From NCBI RefSeq assembly GCF_916715725.1, contig NZ_CAKAPD010000006.1:59077-123076 (forward strand): 64,000 bases of DNA, given 5' to 3'. A program made the position numbers and the translations under genes. Positions 33,918 through 43,207 of the stretch are shown piece after piece (the first letter of the stretch is position 1; every line of letters begins with the position of its first letter). The notes beneath the pieces were generated by a model. It was not told the DNA's origin. It worked only from the letters and a program-made list of their open reading frames with translations, and made no database searches. Source of the DNA: an uncultured Rothia sp. (GTDB lineage: Bacteria; Actinomycetota; Actinomycetes; Actinomycetales; Micrococcaceae).

Positions 33918-34667
33918 CTAGTGCTGCAGGTGCGCGATAGCTTCGTCAGCGCTCATGTTCTTATCAGCCATGAGCTTCTTGACGCGGTCGGCGTACACGT
34001 CCACGTATACCTGGCCGCTCAGGGCGCGAATTTCTGAGCCAATACGGTCGGCAATCTCGCGCTGAACGCGGTGGCTCAGGTCCGATCCGTCGGTGTATTC
34101 CTCGAAGGTGAGAGGCTTGCCGATGATGGTGCGCACCTGAATGGGCTTGCCGTCGTGGCGCAGGCGAATACGGTTCGAGCCGGAGGGCTGAATCAGGTCG
34201 GTACCGATCTGGCCGACGGGAACTACGGGCACGCCGGTTTCCAGGGCGAGGCGGGCAACACCAACTTTGGGGCGGTAACCTCGTCCGTCGGGGCTGCGGG
34301 TGCCCTCGGGGTAGATACCGATAACGCCGCCGTCCTTAAGGACCTGCGCACCGGCGTTGAGGGATTCCTGGCTCTTCTGACCGCCGGAGCGGTCCATGGG
34401 AAGCTGACCGACGCCGCGGAAGAACGCCGCCATGGCGCGCCCCTTCACGCCGGGGGTAGTGAAGTAGTCGCTCTTGGCGAGGAAATTCACGGTGCGAGGC
34501 ATGGCGAGAGGAATAAAAATGGAGTCGCAGAATGCCAGGTGGTTGCTGGCAACAATGTAGGGTCCCTCGGGCAGGTTTTCCAGGCCAACCACGTCGTGGT
34601 GGTACAGTCCCTGCAGCAGGGGTGAGCCAAGAACCTTGAGCATTGAGTAGAGGGCGGTGTTAGGCAT
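33918..34667 (-). CDS. 1-acyl-sn-glycerol-3-phosphate acyltransferase (PlsC family)
   Basis: 249 residues. HX4D catalytic motif NHLAFCD at about 42-48, the glycerol phosphate block YPEGTRSPDGRGYRPK, and VPVVPVGQIG further on. It makes phosphatidic acid from lysophosphatidate at the membrane. Several PLSC proteins usually occur per actinobacterial genome, so the exact acceptor is unproven. It corresponds in position to Rv2182c and is followed by a fatty-acid CoA ligase nearby, fitting a phospholipid synthesis neighbourhood. Confidence 0.9.
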   Translation of the reverse strand: MPNTALYSMLKVLGSPLLQGLYHHDVVGLENLPEGPYIVASNHLAFCDSIFIPLAMPRTVNFLAKSDYFTTPGVKGRAMAAFFRGVGQLPMDRSGGQKSQESLNAGAQVLKDGGVIGIYPEGTRSPDGRGYRPKVGVARLALETGVPVVPVGQIGTDLIQPSGSNRIRLRHDGKPIQVRTIIGKPLTFEEYTDGSDLSHRVQREIADRIGSEIRALSGQVYVDVYADRVKKLMADKNMSADEAIAHLQH

Positions 34668-34892
34668 TGGGGTCTCCTCTCTGAATGTTCCCGGCTCAAT
34701 TCTAGCGTGTCTGGAGAGGCACGAGGGAACGCGCGATAATTAAAGAAAAGAGAACGATTTTTCTGCGCACCTGTGTATCGGGTGCGCTGGGGGCGATATA
34801 CCAGCACCGGTGCTGTATCTGTGGTAGCCGGTCAGGGTACGCTATAGAGCCTCACCTGCACTCATACTCGCGCAGGTTGGCGAAGGAGGACC

Positions 34893-35759
34893 ATGAGCAT
34901 TTTTGATAACTCGCTGGAGCCGCTCAAGCGGATGCGCCGCAAGGCTCGCGAGCGCAGGCTTCTAGCAACCCAAAATGTCAAGGACTCCCTGGCGCGTCGC
35001 CTCGAGGGCGACCAGGAAGCGTTCGATCACTCCCCCGTTTCTTTTAGTCCTGACCCGGCGCAGCATTCTGTGGGTATTTTGCTGGTGCACGGTTTTACGG
35101 GTTCACCGCATAGCATGCGCCCGTTGGCTCAGCATTTTATGGAGCTCGGGTATGCGGTGGAGATGCCGTTGCTGACCGGTCACGGTACTCATTGGAAAGA
35201 TTTGCGCGATAGCACCTATGAGCAGTGGCTAGCTTCTGCCGAGCAGGGATACCGTCGCCTAGCCAATCAGGGTCTGCGTGTGGTGGTCATTGGTATGTCG
35301 ATGGGCGGCACGGTGGCGACTCATCTGTCGGCGCGCCTGCCGGTGGCAGGTACGGTACTCATCAACCCCTACATGGTGGATGTGAATCCGATGATGCGCC
35401 ATGCAGGCAAGGTGTCGAAGGTTCTGCCGATGCTCAAGGCGATTGGTTCCGATATTGCGGTTCCTGGCGTGAGCGAGGGCGCGTATTCTATCGTTCCGAC
35501 GGCGGCGGTGCATCAGTTACATCTTTTGGGCGCTGAGACGCGTGCACTGATTCCGCAGTTGAAGGCGCCGGTTCTGTACGCGCGTTCACTGGGCGATCAT
35601 ACTGTGTCGGATAGCTCCCACAAATATTTTCTCGAACATTGTTCAGTTCCTGTAGAATTTAGGTGGCTGACCCGCAGCTACCATGTGGCAACGCTCGACT
35701 ACGACGCCGAGTATCTTTTCTCTACTGTTCAAGCTTTTGTCGCATCCCTAAACCACTAA
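34893..35759 (+). CDS. Alpha/beta hydrolase, carboxylesterase/monoacylglycerol lipase type
   Basis: 288 residues. Oxyanion region LVHGFTGSPHSM, nucleophile elbow GMSMGG (catalytic Ser), expected acid in SLGDHTVSD and base in SYHVATLDYD, the order of Est30-type carboxylesterases. A basic N-terminal 45 residues (RRKARERRLL) precede the fold. The GGAGGACC site just before the ATG is strong. Likely hydrolyses short or medium acyl esters in the cytoplasm; substrate unknown. It lies between plsC (divergent) and the acyl-CoA ligase. Confidence 0.88.
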   Translation: MSIFDNSLEPLKRMRRKARERRLLATQNVKDSLARRLEGDQEAFDHSPVSFSPDPAQHSVGILLVHGFTGSPHSMRPLAQHFMELGYAVEMPLLTGHGTHWKDLRDSTYEQWLASAEQGYRRLANQGLRVVVIGMSMGGTVATHLSARLPVAGTVLINPYMVDVNPMMRHAGKVSKVLPMLKAIGSDIAVPGVSEGAYSIVPTAAVHQLHLLGAETRALIPQLKAPVLYARSLGDHTVSDSSHKYFLEHCSVPVEFRWLTRSYHVATLDYDAEYLFSTVQAFVASLNH

Positions 35760-35913
35760 ATTCTGACAGTTCCGCCCGCTGCACACCGGCGAATGCATCA
35801 CCCGCCGCGGCGAGCAGAACAACCAGAAAGCCATAACGGCACCTCGAGCATTCGAGGACAGCCCGCGGCACCGGATCCGCCACGGGCTCACGCCCTGATT
35901 CGAAAGGCGCATT

Positions 35914-38088
35914 ATGAAAGTCTTCTCCACTCCCGCTGAGGTTCTTGTTGACCCCTCGCTGAACCTGACAAGCATTGTTGAGCGCCACCGAGCCGATAGC
36001 TCCAACCCGGTGCTGTACCGCCGTCAGATGTCTCCGGGTAACTGGCAGCCGGTTCACGCCCAGCAATTCCACCAGATGGTAACCGACCTAGCTAAGGGCA
36101 TGATTGCTGCGGGCATCCGCCCGGGTGACCGTGTGGGCATTATGAGCCGCACCCGCTTCGAGTGGACCGTCATTGACTTCGCGATTTGGTACGCGGGCGC
36201 CATCTCCGTGCCGGTGTACGAGACCAACGCACCCGCACAGGCCGCGTGGGCGCTCGCCCACTCGGAGGCTACCGCCATCTTCGTTGAGGATGAGAAGCTT
36301 CTGGCACGCATCGCGGAGGCTGAGGAGTTCGCCTCCACGACTGAGGAACCCATGCAGTTGAAGCACCGCTGGGTCATTGAGAACGGCGACCTTGATACCC
36401 TCAGCGCTCGCGCGTCCGAGGTGAGCGATGAGCAGCTGGAGCAGGTACGTTCCGCTGCCGGCTGTGATGACATCGCGACCATTGTGTATACCTCCGGCAC
36501 GACCGGCCGCCCCAAGGGTTGCGCGCTGACTCACGGTCACTTCCTAAACCTGAGTGTCAACACCAAAATGGTCGAACCCGAGATTGCGAACTCCCGCAAC
36601 TCCTCCATTCTTTTCTTGCCGCTGGCGCACGTTCTGGCGCGTCTGATTCAGGTGCTGGCGCTGGACGCTGGCCTGGTCATCGGTCACTCCCCCAACATCA
36701 AGAACCTGGCGTCTGATCTGGATAGCTTCAAGCCGACCATGCTGCTGGTGGTGCCCCGCGTCTTTGAGAAGGTGTACGAGGGTGCCATGGCGAAGGCGGC
36801 TAAGGGTGGCAAGTTCAATAAGTCGCTCTTTGAGCGTTCCACCGATATTGCGGTGCGCTGGTCACAGGCGAAGGTTGAGGGCCGTGTCCCGCTGAAGCTG
36901 GCGGCGCAGTACGCTCTGTACGACAAGTTGGTCTACTCCAAGCTGCGTGCGGCCCTGGGCGGCGAGCTACGTTACGCGGTCTCCGGCGGCGGTCCCCTCG
37001 GCGAGCGCCTGGCGCACTTCTTCCACGCGGTGGGTGTGCAGGTGGTTGAGGGTTACGGCCTGACCGAGACCTGCGCCCCGATTGCGGCTGGCCGCATCAA
37101 CCCGTACCAGATTGGCATGATTGGCCCGCTCATCCCCGGTTCCGAAGGCTATATTGCTGAGGACGGCGAGCTTCTGGTTCGTGGCGTGGGCGTGATTAGC
37201 AGCTACTACAAGAACCCCGAGGAGGACGCTCATGCGTTCACCGAAGACGGTTGGTTCCGTACCGGTGACCTGGCTCGTTTCGATGAGCGAGGCTACCTGA
37301 AGATTGTGGGCCGTAAGAAGGAAATCATTGTCACCGCCGGCGGTAAGAACGTGATTCCGGGTATTGCGGAGGGTCATTTGCGCACTTCTCCCCTGGTGTC
37401 TCAGGCAATGCTGGTTGGCGATGAGAAGCCGTTCATTTCAGCGCTGGTGACCCTAGACCCGGATACCTTGCCCGAGCAGCTCGAGCATCTGGGTCTGCCG
37501 CGTTCGCTCTCCATTCCGGAGGCTGCGGTTCACCCGGCGGTTCGTGCCGCAATTCAGAAGCTCGTGGACGAGGCGAACCAGCTGGTTTCCCGCGCCGAGG
37601 GTATTCGCGAGTTCCGCATCATGAACCGTGATCTGACCGAGGCGGACGGCTACCTGACTCCTTCGCAGAAGCTGCGCCGCGCGAAGATTCTGCAGGACTT
37701 CTCCTCCTACGTGGATGAGATGTACGGCAAGGTTTCTGATAGCACGTCGGATTCTTTGGCTCGTCTGCAGGAGTACGCGGCGGAGCAGTCTGAGAAGTTC
37801 GCTGAACTGCGTGAGCAGGCTGCGGAGCGTCTGCACGAGTACGCGGATCATCAGGCGGAGCGTCTTGCCGAGCTGCGTGAGCAGGCGGCTGAGAAGTTTG
37901 AGGAGCTGCGTGAGCAAACCGCCGAAATGATGCAGAAGCCTCATGAAGAGAAGGCCGAGGAAGAAAAGGCTGAGGACTCCTCCGCTGAGGTTTCTTCCGC
38001 AGCGGCTCCCGCCGAGAAGCCCGCACAGGCTGAGAAGAAGGCTGCTACAGAGCAGAGCCCTCAGAAGTCTGACACCGACAAGGCATAA
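35914..38088 (+). CDS. Long-chain acyl-CoA ligase (FadD15-like) with amphipathic C-terminal repeats
   Basis: 724 residues; the AMP-forming synthetase core spans about 1-600. ATP loop YTSGTTGRPKGC, then EGYGLTETCAPIA, DGWFRTGDLARFDERGYL and GRKKEIIVTAGGKNV with the catalytic Lys region. It activates fatty acids to acyl-CoA. The position matches Rv2187 (fadD15) after plsC. The last 110 residues are unusual: repeated LREQAAE(R/K) phrases with heptad spacing (about 620-670), then a Glu/Ala/Lys-rich disordered end. Confidence 0.92.
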   Translation: MKVFSTPAEVLVDPSLNLTSIVERHRADSSNPVLYRRQMSPGNWQPVHAQQFHQMVTDLAKGMIAAGIRPGDRVGIMSRTRFEWTVIDFAIWYAGAISVPVYETNAPAQAAWALAHSEATAIFVEDEKLLARIAEAEEFASTTEEPMQLKHRWVIENGDLDTLSARASEVSDEQLEQVRSAAGCDDIATIVYTSGTTGRPKGCALTHGHFLNLSVNTKMVEPEIANSRNSSILFLPLAHVLARLIQVLALDAGLVIGHSPNIKNLASDLDSFKPTMLLVVPRVFEKVYEGAMAKAAKGGKFNKSLFERSTDIAVRWSQAKVEGRVPLKLAAQYALYDKLVYSKLRAALGGELRYAVSGGGPLGERLAHFFHAVGVQVVEGYGLTETCAPIAAGRINPYQIGMIGPLIPGSEGYIAEDGELLVRGVGVISSYYKNPEEDAHAFTEDGWFRTGDLARFDERGYLKIVGRKKEIIVTAGGKNVIPGIAEGHLRTSPLVSQAMLVGDEKPFISALVTLDPDTLPEQLEHLGLPRSLSIPEAAVHPAVRAAIQKLVDEANQLVSRAEGIREFRIMNRDLTEADGYLTPSQKLRRAKILQDFSSYVDEMYGKVSDSTSDSLARLQEYAAEQSEKFAELREQAAERLHEYADHQAERLAELREQAAEKFEELREQTAEMMQKPHEEKAEEEKAEDSSAEVSSAAAPAEKPAQAEKKAATEQSPQKSDTDKA

Positions 38089-38123
38089 CCGGCTCTGGCC
38101 ACCATTAACGAGAGGCCATACAC

Positions 38124-38172
38124 GAGAGGAGGAGGTCGTACCGCTTAGGTACGACCCCCTCCTCTCTGTTTG
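38124..38172. terminator. Terminator after the acyl-CoA ligase
   Basis: 19-bp stem (38124-38142 with 38148-38166, one A/C mismatch, loop GCTTA) followed by TGTTTGTT. It also faces the convergent mycothione reductase gene. Confidence 0.88.
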
Positions 38173-38228
38173 TTCGCTAGATGCCTCGGCTTCCGAGCGT
38201 TATCTAGCCGTCGTTAGCTGGCGGATCC

Positions 38229-39686
38229 TTAGTTTGCGGGCTCGTCGAATTCCAGGCCGAGCAGCGCGTTCTCAATGATTTCGGTCAGTGCCGGGTGGAT
38301 CCAGTACTGGCCGCGTGCGAGGGTGCGCGCATCCATGCCGAAGCTCATTGCCTGCAGGAGCGGCTGGATGAGCACGGAGGACTCTTCACCGACCAGGTGT
38401 GCGCCGAGCAGCACGCCGTTGTCCTTGCGGGCAATCAGCTTGCACAGGCCGATCTTGTCTTCCATGGCCCAGCCGTAGGCGGTGTCGCCAAAGTTCTGTG
38501 CCTTGACGGTGATCTCAAAGCCTTCACGCTCAGCGGCCTGGCGCGCCTGCTCTTCGGTCATGCCGACCACGGCAATCTGCGGGTTGCTGAAGACCGCGGC
38601 GGGTACGTAGCGGTGGTCGCTGGCACGCAGGTCCTCGGGGTGGCTGAGGTTGTGCTGCACAACGCGTGCCTCGTGGTTTGCCACGTGCTTGAGCTGGTAG
38701 CGGCTGGAGACGTCGCCGAGGGCGTAGACACCGGGTACGGGTGCACCGTTGTAGAGCACGCGCTGGTACTTATCGACGCTGAGCTGACCGCCGTCCTGCA
38801 CGTCGAAGTAGTTCTTTGCGTTGAGGGTGTCGGTGTTGGGGCGGCGACCGGTTGCTACGAGCACAGCGTCTGCCGGGATTTCGAGCAGTTCTTCACCGTT
38901 CTCGGTGGTGCGCTTCGCTACGACGGTTACGCTGCCGTCGGCGTTCTCACGGATCTCGGAGAGGGACGCATCCTTGACGATGTTCCACTGCTTGCTTGCG
39001 GCTTCTTCGAAGCGTGCCACGACCTCTTCATCCACGCCGCGCAGCAGGCGGGAGGAGCGGTTCAGCTGGGTTACTTCGGTGCCGAATGCGGAGAAAACGT
39101 GGGAGAATTCTGCCGCAATCACGCCGCCACCGATGACGACCATGCGGGCGGGCAGCTCGTCCAGGCGCATGACGTTGTCGTTAGTGTAGACCTTAGAGGA
39201 GTCGATACCGGGCACGGGAGGCAACACGGCGCGCGAACCTGCCGCAATGACAATCTGGCGGCCCTGCAGGCGGGTGCCGTCGGTCAGCTCAACGGTGTGG
39301 GAGCCGACGAAGCGCGCGTACTGGTCGTAGAAATCGACGTTGGGCAGACCGGCACGCCAGTCGCGGCCACCTTCAGAGATCTGGTCGATGCGGGAGGCGA
39401 AGATGCGGTCACGAATCTGCGCCCAGTGCACGGCGTCTACGTGTGCGTCGACGCCCAGGTGCTTGACCTCGCGGGTCTTCTGCGCGATGGTCGCCGGGTA
39501 GACGTACATCTTGGTGGGGATGCAGCCAACGTTCAGGCAGGTGCCGCCGAAGATACCGCCGTCGATAAGGGCGACCTTCTTGTCGTCCCATTCGGGGCCG
39601 ATGAGGGTGTTGCCGGATCCGGAGCCGATGACGATGAGGTCGTATTGTGCTACGCCGTCAATGCGTTCTACGTTCTCGATGCTCAT
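38229..39686 (-). CDS. mtr: Mycothione reductase
   Basis: 485-residue FAD/NADPH disulfide reductase. FAD-binding IVIGSGSGN, redox pair in GGTCLNVGCIPTKM (Cys-X4-Cys), NAD(P) loop VIGGGVIAAEFSHVF, and the C-terminal HPALTEIIENAL supplying the His-Glu base. The GSGSGN form and the absence of lipoamide-complex neighbours favour mycothione reductase over dihydrolipoyl dehydrogenase. It keeps mycothiol, the actinobacterial glutathione substitute, reduced in the cytoplasm. It is monocistronic by appearance, 246 bases downstream of parA. Confidence 0.85.
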   Translation of the reverse strand: MSIENVERIDGVAQYDLIVIGSGSGNTLIGPEWDDKKVALIDGGIFGGTCLNVGCIPTKMYVYPATIAQKTREVKHLGVDAHVDAVHWAQIRDRIFASRIDQISEGGRDWRAGLPNVDFYDQYARFVGSHTVELTDGTRLQGRQIVIAAGSRAVLPPVPGIDSSKVYTNDNVMRLDELPARMVVIGGGVIAAEFSHVFSAFGTEVTQLNRSSRLLRGVDEEVVARFEEAASKQWNIVKDASLSEIRENADGSVTVVAKRTTENGEELLEIPADAVLVATGRRPNTDTLNAKNYFDVQDGGQLSVDKYQRVLYNGAPVPGVYALGDVSSRYQLKHVANHEARVVQHNLSHPEDLRASDHRYVPAAVFSNPQIAVVGMTEEQARQAAEREGFEITVKAQNFGDTAYGWAMEDKIGLCKLIARKDNGVLLGAHLVGEESSVLIQPLLQAMSFGMDARTLARGQYWIHPALTEIIENALLGLEFDEPAN

Positions 39687-39932
39687 GTGGTCCTCTCGTT
39701 TAAGGTGTTGAGGCTGGGCTCGCCCCCAGCGTGCCCCCGTAGTCGCGGGCTTTGTTCTGTTACTGCCACTATAACGCGTGGAGGCTACCGACTATTCCTG
39801 TTATCTCATCTCATAGCCTGTTGATACGCAAAAGTGCACCATCCCAGAGAACAGCACGTTGAGAACACGGCTGTTTCTTGAGAAGACGCACTCAAGCATT
39901 GAGAGCTATTCGAGCCCGCGCATTAGTATTCC

Positions 39933-40745
39933 TTAGAGGTCAGCCATGAGCCCAACCAGCAGTCGGGTGAAGTCGATGGCGGGGTCAACCGATTCTTCGT
40001 CGGGCCAAAAATGAATCGGGTAGGCGGCACCCTGTGCACGCTGCAGCACGGGGCTTTCGGCGAGCACGGGTTCTGCCACGAGCTCGCCAAAGAGGGAGCG
40101 CATTTCGTCGCGGCGGTAGCGGTGTTCACTATCGTTGGGGCGCATCTTGTTGATGATGACGCCCGCGCCGTCGATGCTGATGCCGCTTTCCTGCTGAAAA
40201 CGCACAATGGCGCGCAGTGTTCGTTCGGTGCCCGCCACGGAGAAGAGCGACGGCTCTGCGACCGAGAGGATGCGCTCACTCACCGCCCAGCCCATCGAAG
40301 ATAGGGTTCCAAGGAACGGCGGGCAGTCAATCAGGATGACGTCGTAGGCGTCCGCTGCCGCCTCCACCATGCGCTTGAAGCGGCGGATGAACGGTGCGGC
40401 TTCCTGCCGATCCACGAGGGTGGAACGAGCCGAACCTCGCGCCACCTTCACGCTACCGGTGGTCACGGGGTTATTGGTCAGCAGGGTGGGTTTGCCGACG
40501 AGCGCGTTCCAAGAGGAGCTACCGGCTTCCTCCGCGAAGGCGCGCTCATTGGAGCTGGCGATTAGGGAGGCGACGTCGGGGATGGTTTCATCCACCGCCA
40601 GGCCGGTGCTGGCGTCGCCGTGGGGGTCGAGGTCAATAACGAGTGTGGAGAGTCCGCTGTGTAATGCCGCGGAGGCAAGCCCCAAAGTGATGGACGTTTT
40701 GCCGACGCCACCTTTGAGGCTGCTGATACTGACGATGCGGGGCAT
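39933..40745 (-). CDS. Orphan ParA/Soj-family ATPase
   Basis: 270 residues. Deviant Walker A KGGVGKTS with the signature lysine, Walker A' VIDLDPHGDAS and Walker B ILIDCPPFLG. ParA proteins position DNA, proteins or large complexes by gradients on the nucleoid. No parB or parS-like sites are seen beside it, so it is not the chromosomal parAB pair; it could position another cargo. Neighbours are MerR regulators and mycothione reductase. Confidence 0.85.
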   Translation of the reverse strand: MPRIVSISSLKGGVGKTSITLGLASAALHSGLSTLVIDLDPHGDASTGLAVDETIPDVASLIASSNERAFAEEAGSSSWNALVGKPTLLTNNPVTTGSVKVARGSARSTLVDRQEAAPFIRRFKRMVEAAADAYDVILIDCPPFLGTLSSMGWAVSERILSVAEPSLFSVAGTERTLRAIVRFQQESGISIDGAGVIINKMRPNDSEHRYRRDEMRSLFGELVAEPVLAESPVLQRAQGAAYPIHFWPDEESVDPAIDFTRLLVGLMADL

Positions 40746-40878
40746 GCAGGTCCCTTTTATGAGTGAGGTGTAATGCCCCTTTATTTTAGCGAATCTTCGC
40801 TTTTCTTCCGGCTCTGACAGGGGTGTATCTTGAGTTTTTTCTCAAGTGGGCATTGAATATTCCCTCGGGCTTAAAGCT

Positions 40879-40921
40879 TCAGCCCGCGCTCGCCACCTGA
40901 CAGGTGGTAAACGCGGGCTGA
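40879..40921 (-). terminator. Terminator for the second MerR gene
   Basis: Two-part hairpin: outer 10-bp stem 40879-40888 with 40912-40921, inner CCACCTG/CAGGTGG stem (40893-40899 with 40900-40906). It lies just past the MerR stop, ahead of parA. Confidence 0.7.
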
Positions 40922-40936
40922 TCTACGTTTTATGTT

Positions 40937-41581
40937 TTATGCCTGTGCGCGGCGGGCACGGCGGGCGGCGAGTTCGTCGCCCTCGAAGTTTTCGTGCATT
41001 TCTTCGCCGGGCTGACCGTTGAGGTTCATTTCGATTTCACGCCAGACGCGACCGATAGCGATACCAAAGACACCCTGACCCGCCTGAACCAGGTCAATAA
41101 CTTCGCTCGGGGAGGTGCATTCGTAGACGGTGGTACCGTCACTCATCAGGGTGATGTTCGCGAGGTCGTCAATGCCACGGGTACGCAGATGCTCGATGGA
41201 GGTGCGAATCTGCTGCAGGGATACGCCGGTGTCGAGCAGTCGCTTCACAATCTTAAGCACGAGCACATCGCGAAAGCTGTAGAGGCGCTGGGTACCGGAG
41301 CCGGAGGCGCCACGCACGGTGGGTACGACCAGGTCGGTGCGTGCCCAGTAGTCGAGCTGACGGTAGGTGATGCCGGCTGCCTTGCAGGCGACGGCGCCGC
41401 GGTAGCCGAGGTTTTCCTCGACGACAGAGACAGGGTCGGTGAAGAGTACGCCCTGTTCACCGCGCGGAGGCGGTGCTACAGGGAAGAGGGTGTCGAAGCC
41501 ATCCAGGGGCTGGTCGAAGCCCTGGGGTGCGTGCGTGGTTGCGGCCTCGCCTGCATTTTCGGCTACCTGCTGCTCTAGCAC
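40937..41581 (-). CDS. MerR-family regulator, Rv1830-like
   Basis: 214 residues. N-terminal 55 residues are variable; then the winged helix ACKAAGITYRQLDYWARTDL, YSFRDVLVLKIVKRLLDTGVSLQQIR, and a C-terminal domain containing TSPSEVIDLVQAGQGVFGIAIGRVW as in the mycobacterial Rv1830 group. No cysteine sensor cluster is present, so it is not a metal or redox MerR. In mycobacteria the Rv1830 homologue (McdR) affects cell division timing. GTG start at 41581 with AGGAGG. Confidence 0.88.
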   Translation of the reverse strand: MLEQQVAENAGEAATTHAPQGFDQPLDGFDTLFPVAPPPRGEQGVLFTDPVSVVEENLGYRGAVACKAAGITYRQLDYWARTDLVVPTVRGASGSGTQRLYSFRDVLVLKIVKRLLDTGVSLQQIRTSIEHLRTRGIDDLANITLMSDGTTVYECTSPSEVIDLVQAGQGVFGIAIGRVWREIEMNLNGQPGEEMHENFEGDELAARRARRAQA

Positions 41582-41989
41582 GGTCCCTCCTTTTCGTTAA
41601 ACCCTTTTAAGTGCTTTACCGCGCCCCATCAATGCGGTCGATATCGTTCCGGTGTAGACCCGATTCTCGGGGAGAGATTATCGGGGTGAGATTCTAGGGT
41701 TGGGGTCTAGAATCTGCGTCTATGATTCGCGTGGCTCCTCTACTGGGTTCCGGCGCGGTTTTCAATACTACACAGCGGTTCGACAGTGCGACCGATGCGC
41801 GATAGGCGCGGTTGTTCAATCTATTTTAACTGATAGAGGGCTCTACTTAAAATTGAACCCACCGGAGCGAATGATCTTTTCAGATTCATTCTTGCCTCGT
41901 TAACGCTTCATAGGGGCGCTCCTCCCCCGCTGTTCCGTTCGGTTTTCTGGGCACCCACCCCACAGAGGGAGTTTATGCAGGAGGAGTTT

Positions 41990-42031
41990 AAAAAGTAAAT
42001 GCGTACGGGCTGGTAGTCCGTACGCATTTAC
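41990..42031 (-). terminator. Strong minus-strand terminator at the end of a structured region
   Basis: Perfect 14-bp stem (41995-42008 with 42018-42031, loop of 9) followed on the minus strand by TTTTTAAAC (41994-41990). It is 264 bases past the stop of the Rv1828-like MerR gene, unusually far for its terminator unless the transcript has a long structured tail or a separate RNA ends here. Confidence 0.88.
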
Positions 42032-42290
42032 AGCTGAGTTGAGTGAATAGCCTTGGCAGGCCGGGAGCCCCCTGGTGAGAAAGCTCTTCGTGTTGGACGA
42101 AGGGGTAGAAATTCCGAGCGTGCCAGCGTCGGCTTCGTCCAAGTCTAGAGGCCGCTACCTGTTGGTGCAGGTAGGGACTATAGAGGGAATCACCGTGGTC
42201 AGTGGTGTTTCCCGAGGGAAATCCCAGTTTGGGGTGCGGTGGAACCGCATGGGGTTTGAAGGGTAGACAGTCCGGTCGTCTGCCCCTTCA
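42032..42290 (-). ncRNA. Candidate structured RNA or structured 3' UTR
   Basis: A run of stem-loops: 42258-42289 (GAAGGGTAGAC against GTCTGCCCCTTC), 42235-42249 (TGCGGT/ACCGCA), 42191-42219 (GGGAA and CACC arms, competing with a TTTCCC/GGGAAA hairpin at 42208-42221), 42155-42174 (CTACCTG/CAGGTAG) and 42093-42142 (TTGGACGAAG/CTTCGTCCAA), ending at the terminator at 41990-42031. I do not recognise RNase P, tmRNA, SRP or 6S RNA signatures. The minus-strand sense is favoured by the T-tract. It may be the MerR mRNA tail. Confidence 0.45.
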
Positions 42291-42294
42291 CTGC

Positions 42295-43068
42295 CTACTC
42301 GTAGGTAGGCATTGCCGATTCGACGAGGGTTGCGTGCAGCTGCAGGCACAACTTGCGAATCTTGTCAGCTCGTTCCTGTGCCTGAGCCTGGGAGGCTGCG
42401 TCGCGGCGCGAAGCCAGCGGAGCTACCGCAATTTCTACGAGGGAGATTTCGCGGTCTGCCGCAGACTTGAACGCGCGCAGGTGACGGGGCTGAATGCCGT
42501 GCTGGGTCAGCTCTGCGCTCACACGGGCGATCAGCACGTCGTAATCGGTGTACTCCACGTCCGAGCCATCTTCGAGCAGTCCAAAGTCAATCAGCTCGCG
42601 AATCAGTTCGGGAGTGGCATTAGCGTATTCTGCCAGCTCCCGGAGACTGTAGGTACGGCCTTCCTGCTCGTCCGGTCCGAGGACGGTATCCAGGACGTCT
42701 TCACTTACGGTGGCGGGCATGGAGTTCAGTACGCGTCCGGCTTCCAAGTCTTCCAGGTGCTGACGGATTACCTTGAGCGGCATGTAGTGGTCGCGCTGCA
42801 TGGTGAGGATGTAGCGCAGGCGCTCAATGTCAGTCTGGGAGTACTTGCGGTAACCGGTTTCGGTACGGCTGGGGTGCACCAGACCACGCTCCTCCAGGAA
42901 GCGAATCTTGGATGCGCTAATTCCGGGGAACTCCAGGTCGAGCTGACTAAGAACCTGACCGATGGTCCGGCTCTTAACATCACGCGGGTTACGGTCAGAG
43001 TCGCCGTTCTCCACGTCCTCTAGTTGAACCTCAGCGTTAGTGAGGTTTTCATCGATGCGTGAGGTCAT
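42295..43068 (-). CDS. MerR-family regulator, Rv1828-like
   Basis: 257 residues. DNA-binding N-terminus TIGQVLSQLDLEFPGISASK, IRFLEERGLVHPSRTETGYR, YSQTDIERLRYILTMQRDHYMPLKVIRQHL; the C-terminal half (from about 130) is an effector or dimer domain as in the Rv1828 group. Targets are unknown. Usually found with gcvH and garA; gcvH is upstream here but garA is not. Stop codon is followed directly by the structured region. Confidence 0.9.
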   Translation of the reverse strand: MTSRIDENLTNAEVQLEDVENGDSDRNPRDVKSRTIGQVLSQLDLEFPGISASKIRFLEERGLVHPSRTETGYRKYSQTDIERLRYILTMQRDHYMPLKVIRQHLEDLEAGRVLNSMPATVSEDVLDTVLGPDEQEGRTYSLRELAEYANATPELIRELIDFGLLEDGSDVEYTDYDVLIARVSAELTQHGIQPRHLRAFKSAADREISLVEIAVAPLASRRDAASQAQAQERADKIRKLCLQLHATLVESAMPTYE

Positions 43069-43207
43069 CTATGTCTTTCGGGTACTTGTTCAGCCGATGT
43101 CGATACGAGCCGATATTTGAGTGAGTGGCTCGTTCCCCCGGTCGGGGGTCTCGCTTCGTGCCGAACATCTTTGCTTAGTGTTGAGAGTGTGATAGATAAG
43201 TTTAGTT

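Larger units (their letters stand above)
41582..42294. other. Long intergenic region between two MerR genes
   Basis: 713 bases. The right part (41995-42294) is dense in hairpins and listed separately as a possible RNA. The left part (41582-41985) should hold the promoter of the MerR gene at 40937-41581; it is moderately AT-rich near 41815-41850. No open frame resembles the bifunctional nuclease that sits at this place in mycobacteria. Confidence 0.6.

Noticed and set aside
39687..39932. parS-like site or terminator near the orphan ParA gene
   Set aside because: Only a weak AACAGC/GCTGTT pair is present. No 16-bp parS palindrome was found, so no centromere is claimed.
41990..42294. RNase P RNA, tmRNA, SRP RNA or 6S RNA
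   Set aside because: None of the conserved core sequences (for example the tetraloop-flanking GGAAGCAGC of SRP RNA, or the tag-peptide frame of tmRNA) was found; kept only as an unnamed candidate.
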